Below, piece after piece: positions 56,794 to 64,000 of a stretch of DNA of 64,000 nucleotides. A program made the position numbers and the translations under genes. Source of the stretch: Pseudonocardia abyssalis (GTDB lineage: Bacteria; Actinomycetota; Actinomycetes; Mycobacteriales; Pseudonocardiaceae); assembly GCF_019263705.2 (NCBI RefSeq), contig NZ_JADQDK010000001.1, positions 3,968,001 through 4,032,000 on the forward strand, read 5' to 3'. A model generated the notes under the pieces. That model saw only the letters and a list, made by a program, of their open reading frames with translations. It was not told the origin of the DNA and ran no database searches. How positions within the stretch are numbered: position 1 is the first letter of the stretch; every line of letters begins with the position of its first letter.

Positions 56794-56817
56794 GCACACA
56801 GGTCCGGCCCTGTGTGC
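56794..56817. terminator. Short hairpin in the adnA-adnB gap
   Basis: GCACACAGG (56794-56802), 6-nt loop, CCTGTGTGC (56809-56817). It is in the 122-bp gap between adnA and adnB. Without a U-tract it may reduce but hardly abolish read-through; adnB could also have its own promoter here. Confidence 0.45.
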
Positions 56818-56868
56818 GGGCACACGGACCTCCGTACGAGCCCGGCCGGCGTGACGGCGCGTGGCGCA

Positions 56869-59800
56869 TCACGCCTCCGTGACCGGGCGGCCGGCGCCGT
56901 GGGCGGGACAGCTGGTGTGGACCGGGCAGCGGTCGCAGTCGGGGCCCAGGCGTGCGACGAACACCGATCCCGACGACTGCACCCCCGCATCACGCACCAC
57001 CGCCCGCCACAGCTGGACGCCGTCCTCGTCGAGCGGGGGCTGAGCGGGCTCCTTCGCCTCCCCGCCGGCCTTGCGGTCGGCGACGTAGACCAGGCGGGCA
57101 CCGCCCGGGCCGGCCGCGGCATCGACGAGGTCGCCGAACGCACCGAGCGCGGCGGCCAGCTGGTACACCGCGAGCTGCGGGTGCTCCGCTGCCGCGCGGG
57201 CGCTCACCGCCGTCTTGCCCGTCTTCACGTCGATCACGACCGGTCGGCCCTCGGCGTCGGCCTCCAGGCGGTCGACGCGGCCCCTGAGCCGCAGCCAGGG
57301 CCCGGGGGTGCCGACCTCGACCTCGTCGGGCGGCAGGTCGAGCTGCACCGCCTGCTCGACGGCGACCAGCCGCAGCCCGTCGGCGCGGCTCGACCGCACC
57401 CACTCGTCGAACGCCGCGAGCATCCCGCGGACGCGGACGAGCTCGCGGCGGCCGAACCACGGCGCTCCCGCGTCGAGCCGGGCCCACGCCGCCTGCAGGG
57501 CCGTCTCCAGCTCCCCCTGTTCCGCGCCCGCCGCCGCGGCCTGGACGAGCGCGTGCACCAGCGACCCGGTGATCGCCGCGAGTGCCCCGTTGTCGCTCCC
57601 CCCGTGGCGCTCCAGCACCCACCGCAGCGGGCAGCGCAGGATCTTCTCGACGTCGGACGGCGACACCGGCACGACCTCGCCGGGCTCACGCAGCGGGGCC
57701 TGCGCCGAGAGCGGCGCGAGGCCGTACCACTGGTCGGGATGGGCCCCGGGCACGCCGGCCTCGGCGAGGCGGGCGAGCGACGCCGCCGCGCGGGCGTGCC
57801 GCGCCGGATCGGCGACGGGGTCGCAGACCGCCCGGCGAAGCTCCCCGACCAGCTCCGCGAGCACGAGCGAGCGCCCCGGGCGGTGCACCGCCCGCTCGGC
57901 CTTCTCCGCAGGCAGGGGATCGAGCTCGTCGAGGAAGCGCGAGGGCTGCTCGTCCTCCCCCTGCACACCGCTGACCAGCAACATCGTGCGGGCTCGGGTG
58001 CACGCGGAGTAGAACAGCCGCCGCTCCTCGGCCAGCAGCGGAGCCATCCGCGAGACCGTCTCCTGCGGCGCCGCGACCCCGGCCACGAGATCGACCAGCC
58101 GCTCGTTGCCGAGCAGGCTCCCGCGCAGCCGCAGATCGGGCCAGGCCCCCTCCTGCACCCCAGGCACCGCGACGACGTCCCACTCCCGGCCGCGGGCGGC
58201 GTGCGCGGTGAGCAGCACGACAGCGTCGCTGTGGGGTGCGCGGGCGGCGAGCGAGTCGCTGGGCAGGTGCTGCTCGGTGAGGTACTCGGTGAAGCCGACG
58301 ACGCCTGCGCCCGGCAACCGGTCGGCGTGCCGCGCGGCGGCGTCGAACAGGGCGAGGACGGCGTCGAGGTCGCGGTCGGCCGCGGCGCCCGCCGGGCCGC
58401 CCCGCGCACTGGACTCGCTCCACCGCTGCCCCAGCCCGCACCGCTGCCACACCCGCCAGAGCACCTCCTCGGCGCTCTCGCCGTCGCGCACGGCCTCGCC
58501 TGCGAGCGCCAGCAGGGCCCCGACGCGGCGCAGTGGGGCGGTCTCGTTGGCCGGGAGGGCCGACAGCGGGTCGGGCCGGCCGCGGGCGGCGGCGCGCAGG
58601 GCGTCGACGAGGAGGGGATCGGACCCCTCGCCGGACTCGGCGTCGGGGCCTCCCGCGTGCAGCCGGAGCAGGCCGCGGCGCAGGCGGCGCATCCGCATCG
58701 GGTCGGCCGAGCCCAGCGGGGACGTGAGCAGGGCCGTGGCGGCGTCGGCGTCGAGCTCCTGGGGGCGGGCGGCGTAGCGCAGCACCATGAGCAGCGGCAC
58801 GACGGCGGGCTGACGGGCGGTGGGCAGCTCGTCGGGCGGGGCGGCGATCGGGACACCGGCTGCGAGGAGCGCGCGGCGCAGCGTGGGCAACGAGCGGCGG
58901 GTGGACCGCGACAGCACCGCCATCCGCGACCACGGCACACCGTCGGTGAGGTGGGCGCGGCGCAGCCGGTCGGCCACCCAGCCCGCCTCCTGGGCGGCGG
59001 AGGCGAAGATGCGGACGTCGACGACGCCGTCCTGGGTGGGCGCTCCGGCGGTCGGCGGCTCCGCCGCGTCCGACGGCCCGGCCACATCCGCCGAACCGGA
59101 CCGCGCGGCCACATCCGCCGGGCCCGGCGGCCCGGCCACATCGGCCGAACCGGACGGCGCGGCCAGATCCGCCGGGCCCGGCGGACCGGCCTCGCCCGGC
59201 GGACCGACGCGCCGACGACCCGGACCGGCCCCGGGCAGCCGGGCGGCCAACCGCGCCCCGGCCGCTCGCACGGCGGGGGCGCTGCGGTGGTCGACACCGA
59301 GTACGACCGTGTCGGCCTCGATCGCGGTCATCCCCGTGGGGTCGGCCCCGCGGAAGTTGAGGACGGCCTGGTCGGGGTCGCCCGCGAGCAGCACGGTGCG
59401 GGCGGTGGAACCGAGCGCCCGCACCAGTTCCATCTGCTGGGGATCGAGGTCCTGGGCGTCGTCGACGAGCAGGTGCTGCACGCGGTGCCGCTCGGCGGCG
59501 AGCAGCTCGGGATCGGACGCCAGCGCGTCGAGGGCGGCGGAAACCAGCTCGGCGGCGTCGAGCGCGGGTGCCGTGGCCTGCGGGGCCCCCCGGCCCGCGG
59601 CGCCGCGCAGCAGCGTGACCTGCTCGTAGGTGCGGAAGAACCGGCCCGCCGCGCTCCAGGCCCCCACGTCGTGCAACTCGCCCAGCCCGGCGAGCTCGTC
59701 GGGACCCAGCCCGCGCTCGGCGGCCCGCAGGATCAGCTCACGCAGCTCGGCGGCGAACCCGGGCAGGGCGAGCGCGGGACGCAGCCGGTCGGGCCAGCCC

Positions 59801-60267
59801 GAGCCGGGAACCTCGTCGAACAGCTCACCGGCCAGCAGATCGCGCACCACGGCGTCCTGCTCGGCGCCGGCCAGCAGGCGCGGCGGCGGGTCGCCGTGGC
59901 GGGCGGCGTGCAGGCGCAGCACGCCGAACGCGTACGAGTGGACGGTGCGGACGAGCGGCTCGCGCAGCGTGCGGTCGGCACCGCCGGCGAGATCGGCCAG
60001 CCGCTCCCGGAACTCCCCCGCCGCGCGCCTGCTCCCGACCAGCAGCAGCGTGCGCGCCGGGTCCTCCCCCGCGGCCACCCGCCCCGCGACGGCGGCGAGC
60101 AGCAGCGTGGTCTTGCCCGTGCCCGGACCGCCGAGGACCTTCAGCGGCCCCGCGGCATGCGCGAGCACCCGCAGCGCGGCGGCGTCCCACTCCGGGACGA
60201 CCCCGACCCGGCGCGGCGCGCGCACGAGACCGGGCGCCACGCGGGCGGAGGGGAGGGTGCGGGTCAC
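56869..60267 (-). CDS. adnA: Helicase-nuclease subunit AdnA
   Basis: 1132 residues (about 1055 in M. tuberculosis). Walker A GGPGTGKTT, VDDAQDLDPQQM, AGDPDQAVLNFRGA, LTAHAARGREWDVV; C-terminal RecB nuclease with DKAGGE-region VIDVKTGKTAV and HPQLAVYQLA, plus an Fe-S-type cysteine set (CPLRW upstream, then CDRCPVHTSCPAHG at the end). GTG at 60267 chosen at the start of TLPSARVAPG. The excess length is largely a repeat insert at residues 351-402. Confidence 0.95.
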   Translation of the reverse strand: MTRTLPSARVAPGLVRAPRRVGVVPEWDAAALRVLAHAAGPLKVLGGPGTGKTTLLLAAVAGRVAAGEDPARTLLLVGSRRAAGEFRERLADLAGGADRTLREPLVRTVHSYAFGVLRLHAARHGDPPPRLLAGAEQDAVVRDLLAGELFDEVPGSGWPDRLRPALALPGFAAELRELILRAAERGLGPDELAGLGELHDVGAWSAAGRFFRTYEQVTLLRGAAGRGAPQATAPALDAAELVSAALDALASDPELLAAERHRVQHLLVDDAQDLDPQQMELVRALGSTARTVLLAGDPDQAVLNFRGADPTGMTAIEADTVVLGVDHRSAPAVRAAGARLAARLPGAGPGRRRVGPPGEAGPPGPADLAAPSGSADVAGPPGPADVAARSGSADVAGPSDAAEPPTAGAPTQDGVVDVRIFASAAQEAGWVADRLRRAHLTDGVPWSRMAVLSRSTRRSLPTLRRALLAAGVPIAAPPDELPTARQPAVVPLLMVLRYAARPQELDADAATALLTSPLGSADPMRMRRLRRGLLRLHAGGPDAESGEGSDPLLVDALRAAARGRPDPLSALPANETAPLRRVGALLALAGEAVRDGESAEEVLWRVWQRCGLGQRWSESSARGGPAGAAADRDLDAVLALFDAAARHADRLPGAGVVGFTEYLTEQHLPSDSLAARAPHSDAVVLLTAHAARGREWDVVAVPGVQEGAWPDLRLRGSLLGNERLVDLVAGVAAPQETVSRMAPLLAEERRLFYSACTRARTMLLVSGVQGEDEQPSRFLDELDPLPAEKAERAVHRPGRSLVLAELVGELRRAVCDPVADPARHARAAASLARLAEAGVPGAHPDQWYGLAPLSAQAPLREPGEVVPVSPSDVEKILRCPLRWVLERHGGSDNGALAAITGSLVHALVQAAAAGAEQGELETALQAAWARLDAGAPWFGRRELVRVRGMLAAFDEWVRSSRADGLRLVAVEQAVQLDLPPDEVEVGTPGPWLRLRGRVDRLEADAEGRPVVIDVKTGKTAVSARAAAEHPQLAVYQLAAALGAFGDLVDAAAGPGGARLVYVADRKAGGEAKEPAQPPLDEDGVQLWRAVVRDAGVQSSGSVFVARLGPDCDRCPVHTSCPAHGAGRPVTEA
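59072..59205 (-). repeat. 27-bp repeat coding 9-residue units in AdnA
   Basis: GGCCACATCCGCC-type units at 59080, 59107, 59134 and 59161 (period 27 bp), with a decayed fifth at 59188. They encode alternating GPADVA and GSADVA 9-mers within the motor part, between the VNFRGA and later helicase motifs. Frame-preserving and probably surface-exposed. Confidence 0.85.
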
Positions 60268-60324
60268 GTCAGGGATGCAACCACCCACCCCCGACAGTTC
60301 CGCGGTGGGGTGCGCGTGCGTAGT

Positions 60325-60380
60325 GCAGCAAAGCCACCTTGCTGCCGTCTCTTCGCGGCAAGGTGGCTTTACTGCCATCC
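60325..60380. repeat. Palindromic element 2, between divergent genes
   Basis: AAAGCCACCTTGC (60330-60342) and its near-perfect complement GGCAAGGTGGCTTT (60357-60370), extended by GCAGC/ACTGC on the outside and followed by CATCC. Matches element 1 at 15.3 kb in architecture and flanks. Here it lies between the adnA start and the hydrolase start, so it cannot be a terminator of either gene. Confidence 0.75.
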
Positions 60381-60408
60381 CGGACCCGCCCGTGCGAGCA
60401 TCCCCACC

Positions 60409-61161
60409 GTGAGCCCGCTGCATCTGCACTCGTTCGGTGACGGTGATCCGGTCCTCGCCCTGCACGGCGTCACCGGGCACGGGGAGCGCTGGCGGGTCCT
60501 CGCCGACGCCCTGCCCGACCACCGCCTGATCGGGGTCGACCTGCGCGGCCACGGCCGCTCCCCATGGGCCCCGCCCTGGGGGTTCGAGCAGCACGTCACC
60601 GACCTCCTCGCCGTCCTCGACGCCGAGGGGCTCGACCGCGTCCCGGTGATCGGGCACTCCTTCGGCGGCGCGATCGCGGTACACCTGACCCGGATCGCGC
60701 CCGAGCGCGTCGAGAGGCTCGTCCTGCTCGACCCCGCCATCGGCCTCGACCCCCAGGACATGCTGGAGACCGCCGAGGACACCCGCGCCGACGAGTCCTA
60801 CCCCGATCTCGCCGCCGCCCGCGCCGACCGCACCCAGCGCTGGGAGGGCATCGCCGCCGACCTCGTGGACGCCGAGCTCGCCGCCCATCTCGTCCCCGAC
60901 GGCGACCGGTGGCGCTACCGCTACTCCCGCGCCGCCGTCGTCGCGGCCTGGGGCGAGATGGCGCGTACCGCGATCACCCCCGTCGGGCCGACGCTGCTCG
61001 TCCCGGCCACGAAGGCCGACTTCGTCGCCCCGGCGTGGGTCGACGCCTGCCGCGCCGCCCTCGGCGACGACCTCACCGTCGCCCCGGTCGACTCCGGGCA
61101 CATGGTGTTCCTGGAGCGCACGGCCGAGGTCGCGGAGCACATCCGCGCGTTCCTGCGGTGA
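60409..61161 (+). CDS. Alpha/beta hydrolase, LipV-like
   Basis: 250 residues. Nucleophile Ser84 in GHSFGG, oxyanion HGVTGHGE, Asp in PATKADF region and His in SGHMVFLE. Ortholog position of Rv3203 (lipV). GTG at 60409. No signal peptide, so intracellular. The stop overlaps the next start by 4 bp. Confidence 0.87.
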   Translation: MSPLHLHSFGDGDPVLALHGVTGHGERWRVLADALPDHRLIGVDLRGHGRSPWAPPWGFEQHVTDLLAVLDAEGLDRVPVIGHSFGGAIAVHLTRIAPERVERLVLLDPAIGLDPQDMLETAEDTRADESYPDLAAARADRTQRWEGIAADLVDAELAAHLVPDGDRWRYRYSRAAVVAAWGEMARTAITPVGPTLLVPATKADFVAPAWVDACRAALGDDLTVAPVDSGHMVFLERTAEVAEHIRAFLR

Positions 61162-61451
61162 TCGACGAGGAGACCGTCGAGCGGATCCGCGAGGTGGTCC
61201 GCGCGATCCCGCCGGGCGAGACGTCGAGCTACGGCGAGGTCGCCGCGCGGGCCGGGCTCCCCGGCCGCGCACGGCTCGTCGGCCGGATCCTCTCCGAGGA
61301 CGGCCACGACCTGCCGTGGCACCGCGTCCTGCGCGCCGACGGGACGTGCGCGCCCCAGGTCGCGCGGGAGCAGAGTGCCCGCCTGCGCGCCGAGGGCGTC
61401 CTCCTGGTCGACGGCCGGCTCCCCCGCCGCCGCCGAGCCGACCCGCGCTGA
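61158..61451 (+). CDS. Alkyltransferase-like protein (ATL)
   Basis: 97 residues, the DNA-binding domain of O6-alkylguanine alkyltransferase. The active-site PCHR motif is PWHRV (53-57), so no alkyl transfer can occur; ATLs flag O6-alkylguanine for nucleotide excision repair. Start GTG overlaps the hydrolase stop. Same arrangement as Rv3203-Rv3204. Confidence 0.92.
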   Translation: MIDEETVERIREVVRAIPPGETSSYGEVAARAGLPGRARLVGRILSEDGHDLPWHRVLRADGTCAPQVAREQSARLRAEGVLLVDGRLPRRRRADPR

Positions 61452-61526
61452 CCCGCACAACCGCACCGAGCTGCATGGAACCGACTGCGGACGACCCCGG
61501 TTCCCCGGCGGCCGAACGCCGACCGG

Positions 61527-62228
61527 TCAGGCCGTGCGCAGTTCCGCCGTGTCCCGCTGCGCGGCCGTCGCGGCCCGGTACCGGTCCACCACCAGCTCGA
61601 CCACGGCGTCGTGCGCGGCGATCGGGGCCCCCACGACGTCGGCCCCGCACTCGTCGAGCGTGCGCTGGAACAGCCCGGGGGCGAGCAGCCAGGACGCCAC
61701 CGCGACCCGCCGGGCCCCGCCGTCGCGCAGCGCGGCGACCGCGTCGCCCACCCTCGGGCCGCCGGTGGCGATGGTCGCGAGCGTGACGGGACGGGACAGA
61801 GCACGGCCCAGCCGCCGGGCGGCGCGCTCGCCGTCGGCCTGCGCGTAGGGGTCGCTGGACCCGGCGACGGCGAGCACGACGGCGTCCCCGTCGCGCAGCC
61901 CCGCCGTGCGCAGCCGGTCGGCCGCCGCGCCGACGAGAGCGGGATCGGGTCCGAACGTCTCCCCGATCACGACGTCGGAGCGTCCCGTCGCGCTGATCTG
62001 CGACGGGACGTCGACACGCACGTGGTAGCCCGCGGCCAGGAACATCGGGACGGCGACGCAGGGCCCGGGCAGGTCCGCGAGTGCGTCGGACGGCGTCGGG
62101 TGCCGCACGTCGACGTAGCAGGGCTCGACGCGCACCCCGAGCCGGTGCCGGACGAGTGCGGCCACCGCCTCCGTGACGACCGCACCGGCCGGGTCGCGTG
62201 TGCCGTGCGCGACGAGCAGCAGGTTCAC
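61527..62228 (-). CDS. Sirohydrochlorin chelatase-like protein (CbiX family)
   Basis: 233 residues, two CbiX-like halves: LLLVAHGTRDPAGAVVTEAV with metal-binding His at the start and VPMFLAAGYHVRVDVPSQI in the middle. Likely inserts Fe into sirohydrochlorin, making siroheme for the nitrite reductase encoded in the same cluster. GTG start at 62228 overlaps the stop of the regulator gene (GTGA). Confidence 0.88.
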   Translation of the reverse strand: MNLLLVAHGTRDPAGAVVTEAVAALVRHRLGVRVEPCYVDVRHPTPSDALADLPGPCVAVPMFLAAGYHVRVDVPSQISATGRSDVVIGETFGPDPALVGAAADRLRTAGLRDGDAVVLAVAGSSDPYAQADGERAARRLGRALSRPVTLATIATGGPRVGDAVAALRDGGARRVAVASWLLAPGLFQRTLDECGADVVGAPIAAHDAVVELVVDRYRAATAAQRDTAELRTA

Positions 62229-63409
62229 CGGCCGTCCCCGTTCTGGCAGTGCCCGCCGCCCGTGGGATCGAGCGCGAGCCGGTACCCCCGCTTGACCACG
62301 GTCTGCACCAGCTTCGGCTCGCCCAGCGAGGCTCGCAGCCGCGCCATCGCCGTCTCCACGGCGTGCTCGTCGTCGCCCCCGCCGGGCAGCGCGCGCAGCA
62401 GGTCGGCGCGGCCCACCACCCGGCCGGGACGGCGGGCGAGGCTCCGCAGCAGCGCCATGCCCGCGGGTGGCACCGCGCGCAGCCGACCGTCGACGAGCAC
62501 GGCCTGCCCGCGCAGCTCCAGGAGGTGCCCGGCGACCGGAAGCCGGCGGGCCCGGTCGGGCATCTCGGCCTCGAGCTTGCGCACCATCGCCCCGAGGCGG
62601 GAGCGCTGCGGCTGCACCGTCGGGATGTCGACGGCCTCCAGCGGCGCCGCCGTGACCGGCCCGACGCACAGCGACAGGACCGGCCCGCGCAGGACGGCGA
62701 TCAGGTCCTCGCGCACACCGCGCTCGCCGGCGCGGGCCAGCAGGCTCGCCGCGGCGGGGGCGCTGGTGAACGCGAGGGCGTCGACGGAGCCGGCGAGCAC
62801 GGAGTCGAGCAGGCGATCGAGCGGGCCGAGGTCGGCGGGCGGGAGCCACCGGTACACCGGCACCTGGACGACGGACGCGCCCGCGATCTCCAGCGCCTCG
62901 ACGACGTCGGGCAGCGGCTCGCCGTGCAGCTGCACCGCGATCCGCTTGCCCTCGAGCGGGCCCGCGAGCAGGTACTCCAGCACCTCCGCCGACGACTCCG
63001 ACGGCGGCGACCACGCGTCGACCAGCCCGGACGCCCGGATCGCCCCGCGCGCCTTCGGGCCGCGGGCGAGCAGCGTGCCGGAGCCCAGCGCGGCGAGGAG
63101 GTCCTCGCCGAGGCCCCAGCCGTCGGCGGCCTCGACCCAGCCGCGGTAGCCGATCCCGGTGGTGGCGACGGTGATGTCGGGCGGGCGCGCGATGAGGTCG
63201 CGCGTGGCGGCCTGCAGGTCGGTGTCGTCGGAGACCGGGACGATCCGGAGCGCGGGCCCGTGCAGCACGCACGCTCCGCGGCGCTCCAGCATCGTGCCGA
63301 GCTCCTCGGCCCGTCGCGCGGCCGTGACGCCGATGGTGAACCCGGCCAGCGGGGGGACCTCGACGGGGGACGTGGTGGATGCGGTGGTGGTGGTCACGGC
63401 GGCTACCAC
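62225..63409 (-). CDS. nnaR: HemD-like/winged-helix nitrate-nitrite regulator (NnaR type)
   Basis: 394 residues. N-terminal uroporphyrinogen-III synthase fold (GFTIGVTAARRAEELGTML, TVATTGIGYRG, ALAFTSAPAA) fused to a C-terminal OmpR-type winged helix (VETAMARLRASLGEPKLVQTV, KRGYRLAL). Matches the orphan regulator NnaR that, with GlnR, controls nirBD in mycobacteria. Whether the HemD half is still catalytic is unknown. Starts GTG 63409 (or 63397), overlapping nirD by 7 bp. Confidence 0.85.
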   Translation of the reverse strand: MVAAVTTTTASTTSPVEVPPLAGFTIGVTAARRAEELGTMLERRGACVLHGPALRIVPVSDDTDLQAATRDLIARPPDITVATTGIGYRGWVEAADGWGLGEDLLAALGSGTLLARGPKARGAIRASGLVDAWSPPSESSAEVLEYLLAGPLEGKRIAVQLHGEPLPDVVEALEIAGASVVQVPVYRWLPPADLGPLDRLLDSVLAGSVDALAFTSAPAAASLLARAGERGVREDLIAVLRGPVLSLCVGPVTAAPLEAVDIPTVQPQRSRLGAMVRKLEAEMPDRARRLPVAGHLLELRGQAVLVDGRLRAVPPAGMALLRSLARRPGRVVGRADLLRALPGGGDDEHAVETAMARLRASLGEPKLVQTVVKRGYRLALDPTGGGHCQNGDGR

Positions 63410-63750
63410 GGTAGCCCGACGTCCAGCTGTCCGTCCGCGACGCGCACCGGATAAGAGGGCAACGACACGTCGGCGTCGTCGAGGCAGCGCCCGTCGACGA
63501 GGCTGAACACCTGCTTGTAGATCGGTGACGCGACGGTCGACACGCCGCCCCGGTCGCCGACGATCCCGCGCGACATCACCGCGGCCCCGGAGAACGGGTC
63601 GACGTTGCCGACGGCGTGCACGGAGCCGTCGTGCAGCCGGAAGATCGCCACCTGGACGTCCCCGACGAGCGCCGCGACCCCGCGCTCGGGCATCAACCGG
63701 TCGAGCGGGCAGATGGTCGCCCAGCGGACCGTGGTCTCCGTGGCCGTCAC
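63403..63750 (-). CDS. nirD: Nitrite reductase small subunit
   Basis: 115 residues, Rieske-like fold: WATICPLDRLMPERGVAALV, VAIFRLHDGSVHAVGNVDPF, IYKQVFSLVDGRCLDD. The cluster-binding Cys/His of true Rieske proteins are absent, as in other NirD. GTG at 63750 overlaps the nirB stop by 4 bp. Confidence 0.93.
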   Translation of the reverse strand: MTATETTVRWATICPLDRLMPERGVAALVGDVQVAIFRLHDGSVHAVGNVDPFSGAAVMSRGIVGDRGGVSTVASPIYKQVFSLVDGRCLDDADVSLPSYPVRVADGQLDVGLPW

Positions 63751-64000
63751 GCCCCCACCCCCGGCAGCCCGAGCGCGACCGGCACGCGCTGCCCGCGCTC
63801 CTCGCGGGTCTGCACCAGCGGGTCGGGCGTGTCGGGCGCGTTGACGAAGGACACGAACCGCGCGAGCTTCTCCTCGTCCTCCAGCACCCCGCGCCACTCG
63901 TCGGCGTAGCTGCCCACGTGCTGCTCCATCGCGGCCTCCAGGTCGGCGCAGATGCCGAGGGAGTCCTCGACGACGACCGCGCGCAGGTGGTCGAGGCCGC
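63747..64000 (-). CDS. nirB: Nitrite reductase large subunit (C-terminal end only)
   Basis: The frame is open from the window edge and reads GLDHLRAVVVEDSLGICADL, then MEQHVGSYADEWRGVLEDEE and LARFVSFVNAP, the known C-terminal end of NirB. The rest, with siroheme and flavin domains, lies beyond the window. First gene of the nirB-nirD-nnaR-cbiX cluster as seen here. Confidence 0.92.
   Translation of the reverse strand, partial: GLDHLRAVVVEDSLGICADLEAAMEQHVGSYADEWRGVLEDEEKLARFVSFVNAPDTPDPLVQTREERGQRVPVALGLPGVGA

Noticed and set aside
56782..60400. Long plus-strand open frame across adnA
   Set aside because: Shadow of adnA; only the final part from 60409 is a recognisable protein (alpha/beta hydrolase).
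60268..60408. SOS (LexA) box upstream of adnA
   Set aside because: No TCGAAC-N4-GTTCGA type sequence is present; only the palindromic element was found.

Overview
The window is high-GC chromosomal DNA of an actinomycete. GTG starts, ATGA/GTGA gene overlaps, WhiB7, mycoredoxin, AdnAB and DUF2342 all point that way. Gene content and order suggest the Pseudonocardiales (Pseudonocardia or a close relative), but that genus call is inference. Nearly all of it is ordinary coding sequence. No prophage, insertion sequence, integrase, rRNA operon or CRISPR array was seen.

Layout. 1-3.8 kb: ftsX (cut by the window edge), ftsE, prfB and a PadR regulator, all on the minus strand. 4.0-10.7 kb: a complete dipeptide/oligopeptide ABC importer operon (two permeases, one protein carrying both ATPases, a lipoprotein receptor) ending in an unknown membrane protein. 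10.9-15.3 kb: a small RHH/PIN pair, a phosphatase/NIPSNAP pair, an acyl-CoA ligase-like gene and a secreted hydrolase. 15.4-17.7 kb: soxR diverging from an SDR-queA-like operon across a perfect SoxR-type operator. 17.9-22.6 kb: a lytic transglycosylase, an S4 protein, an OafA-type acyltransferase, small unknowns (one frameshifted) and the initiator tRNA.

22.7-35.9 kb and 51.1-61.5 kb together follow the order I remember for Mycobacterium tuberculosis Rv3193c-Rv3204: UPF0182, YlbL-like protease, DUF2342, cyclodehydratase-like, ABC1 kinase, whiB7, uvrD2, mrx1, nudC | K+ channel, adnB, adnA, lipV-like hydrolase, alkyltransferase-like protein. Between nudC and the channel lies about 15 kb of other genes: two M16 peptidases, a glutamine amidotransferase, a ProA-like dehydrogenase, sortase plus surface lipoprotein, an MFS exporter, xthA, xylAB with a ROK repressor, and a DUF5666/two-component locus. 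The window ends with a nitrite assimilation cluster on the minus strand (nirB 3' end, nirD, NnaR/HemD-like regulator, sirohydrochlorin chelatase-like).

The most unusual signal is a family of short arrays with an exact 22-bp period (about two helical turns) built on the core CGACTCGCGGGC (reverse GCCCGCGAGTCG). They occur at four separate intergenic places (1.7-2.1, 10.7-10.9, 47.0 and 51.0 kb), in both orientations; 22 is not a multiple of 3, so they are not coding. Also notable are a fully readable whiB7 attenuator (WhiB7-type promoter, 58-codon upstream ORF, terminator, and an antiterminator arm inside the uORF), a second dispersed palindromic element (15.3 and 60.3 kb), and in-frame repeat linkers in both AdnA and AdnB.
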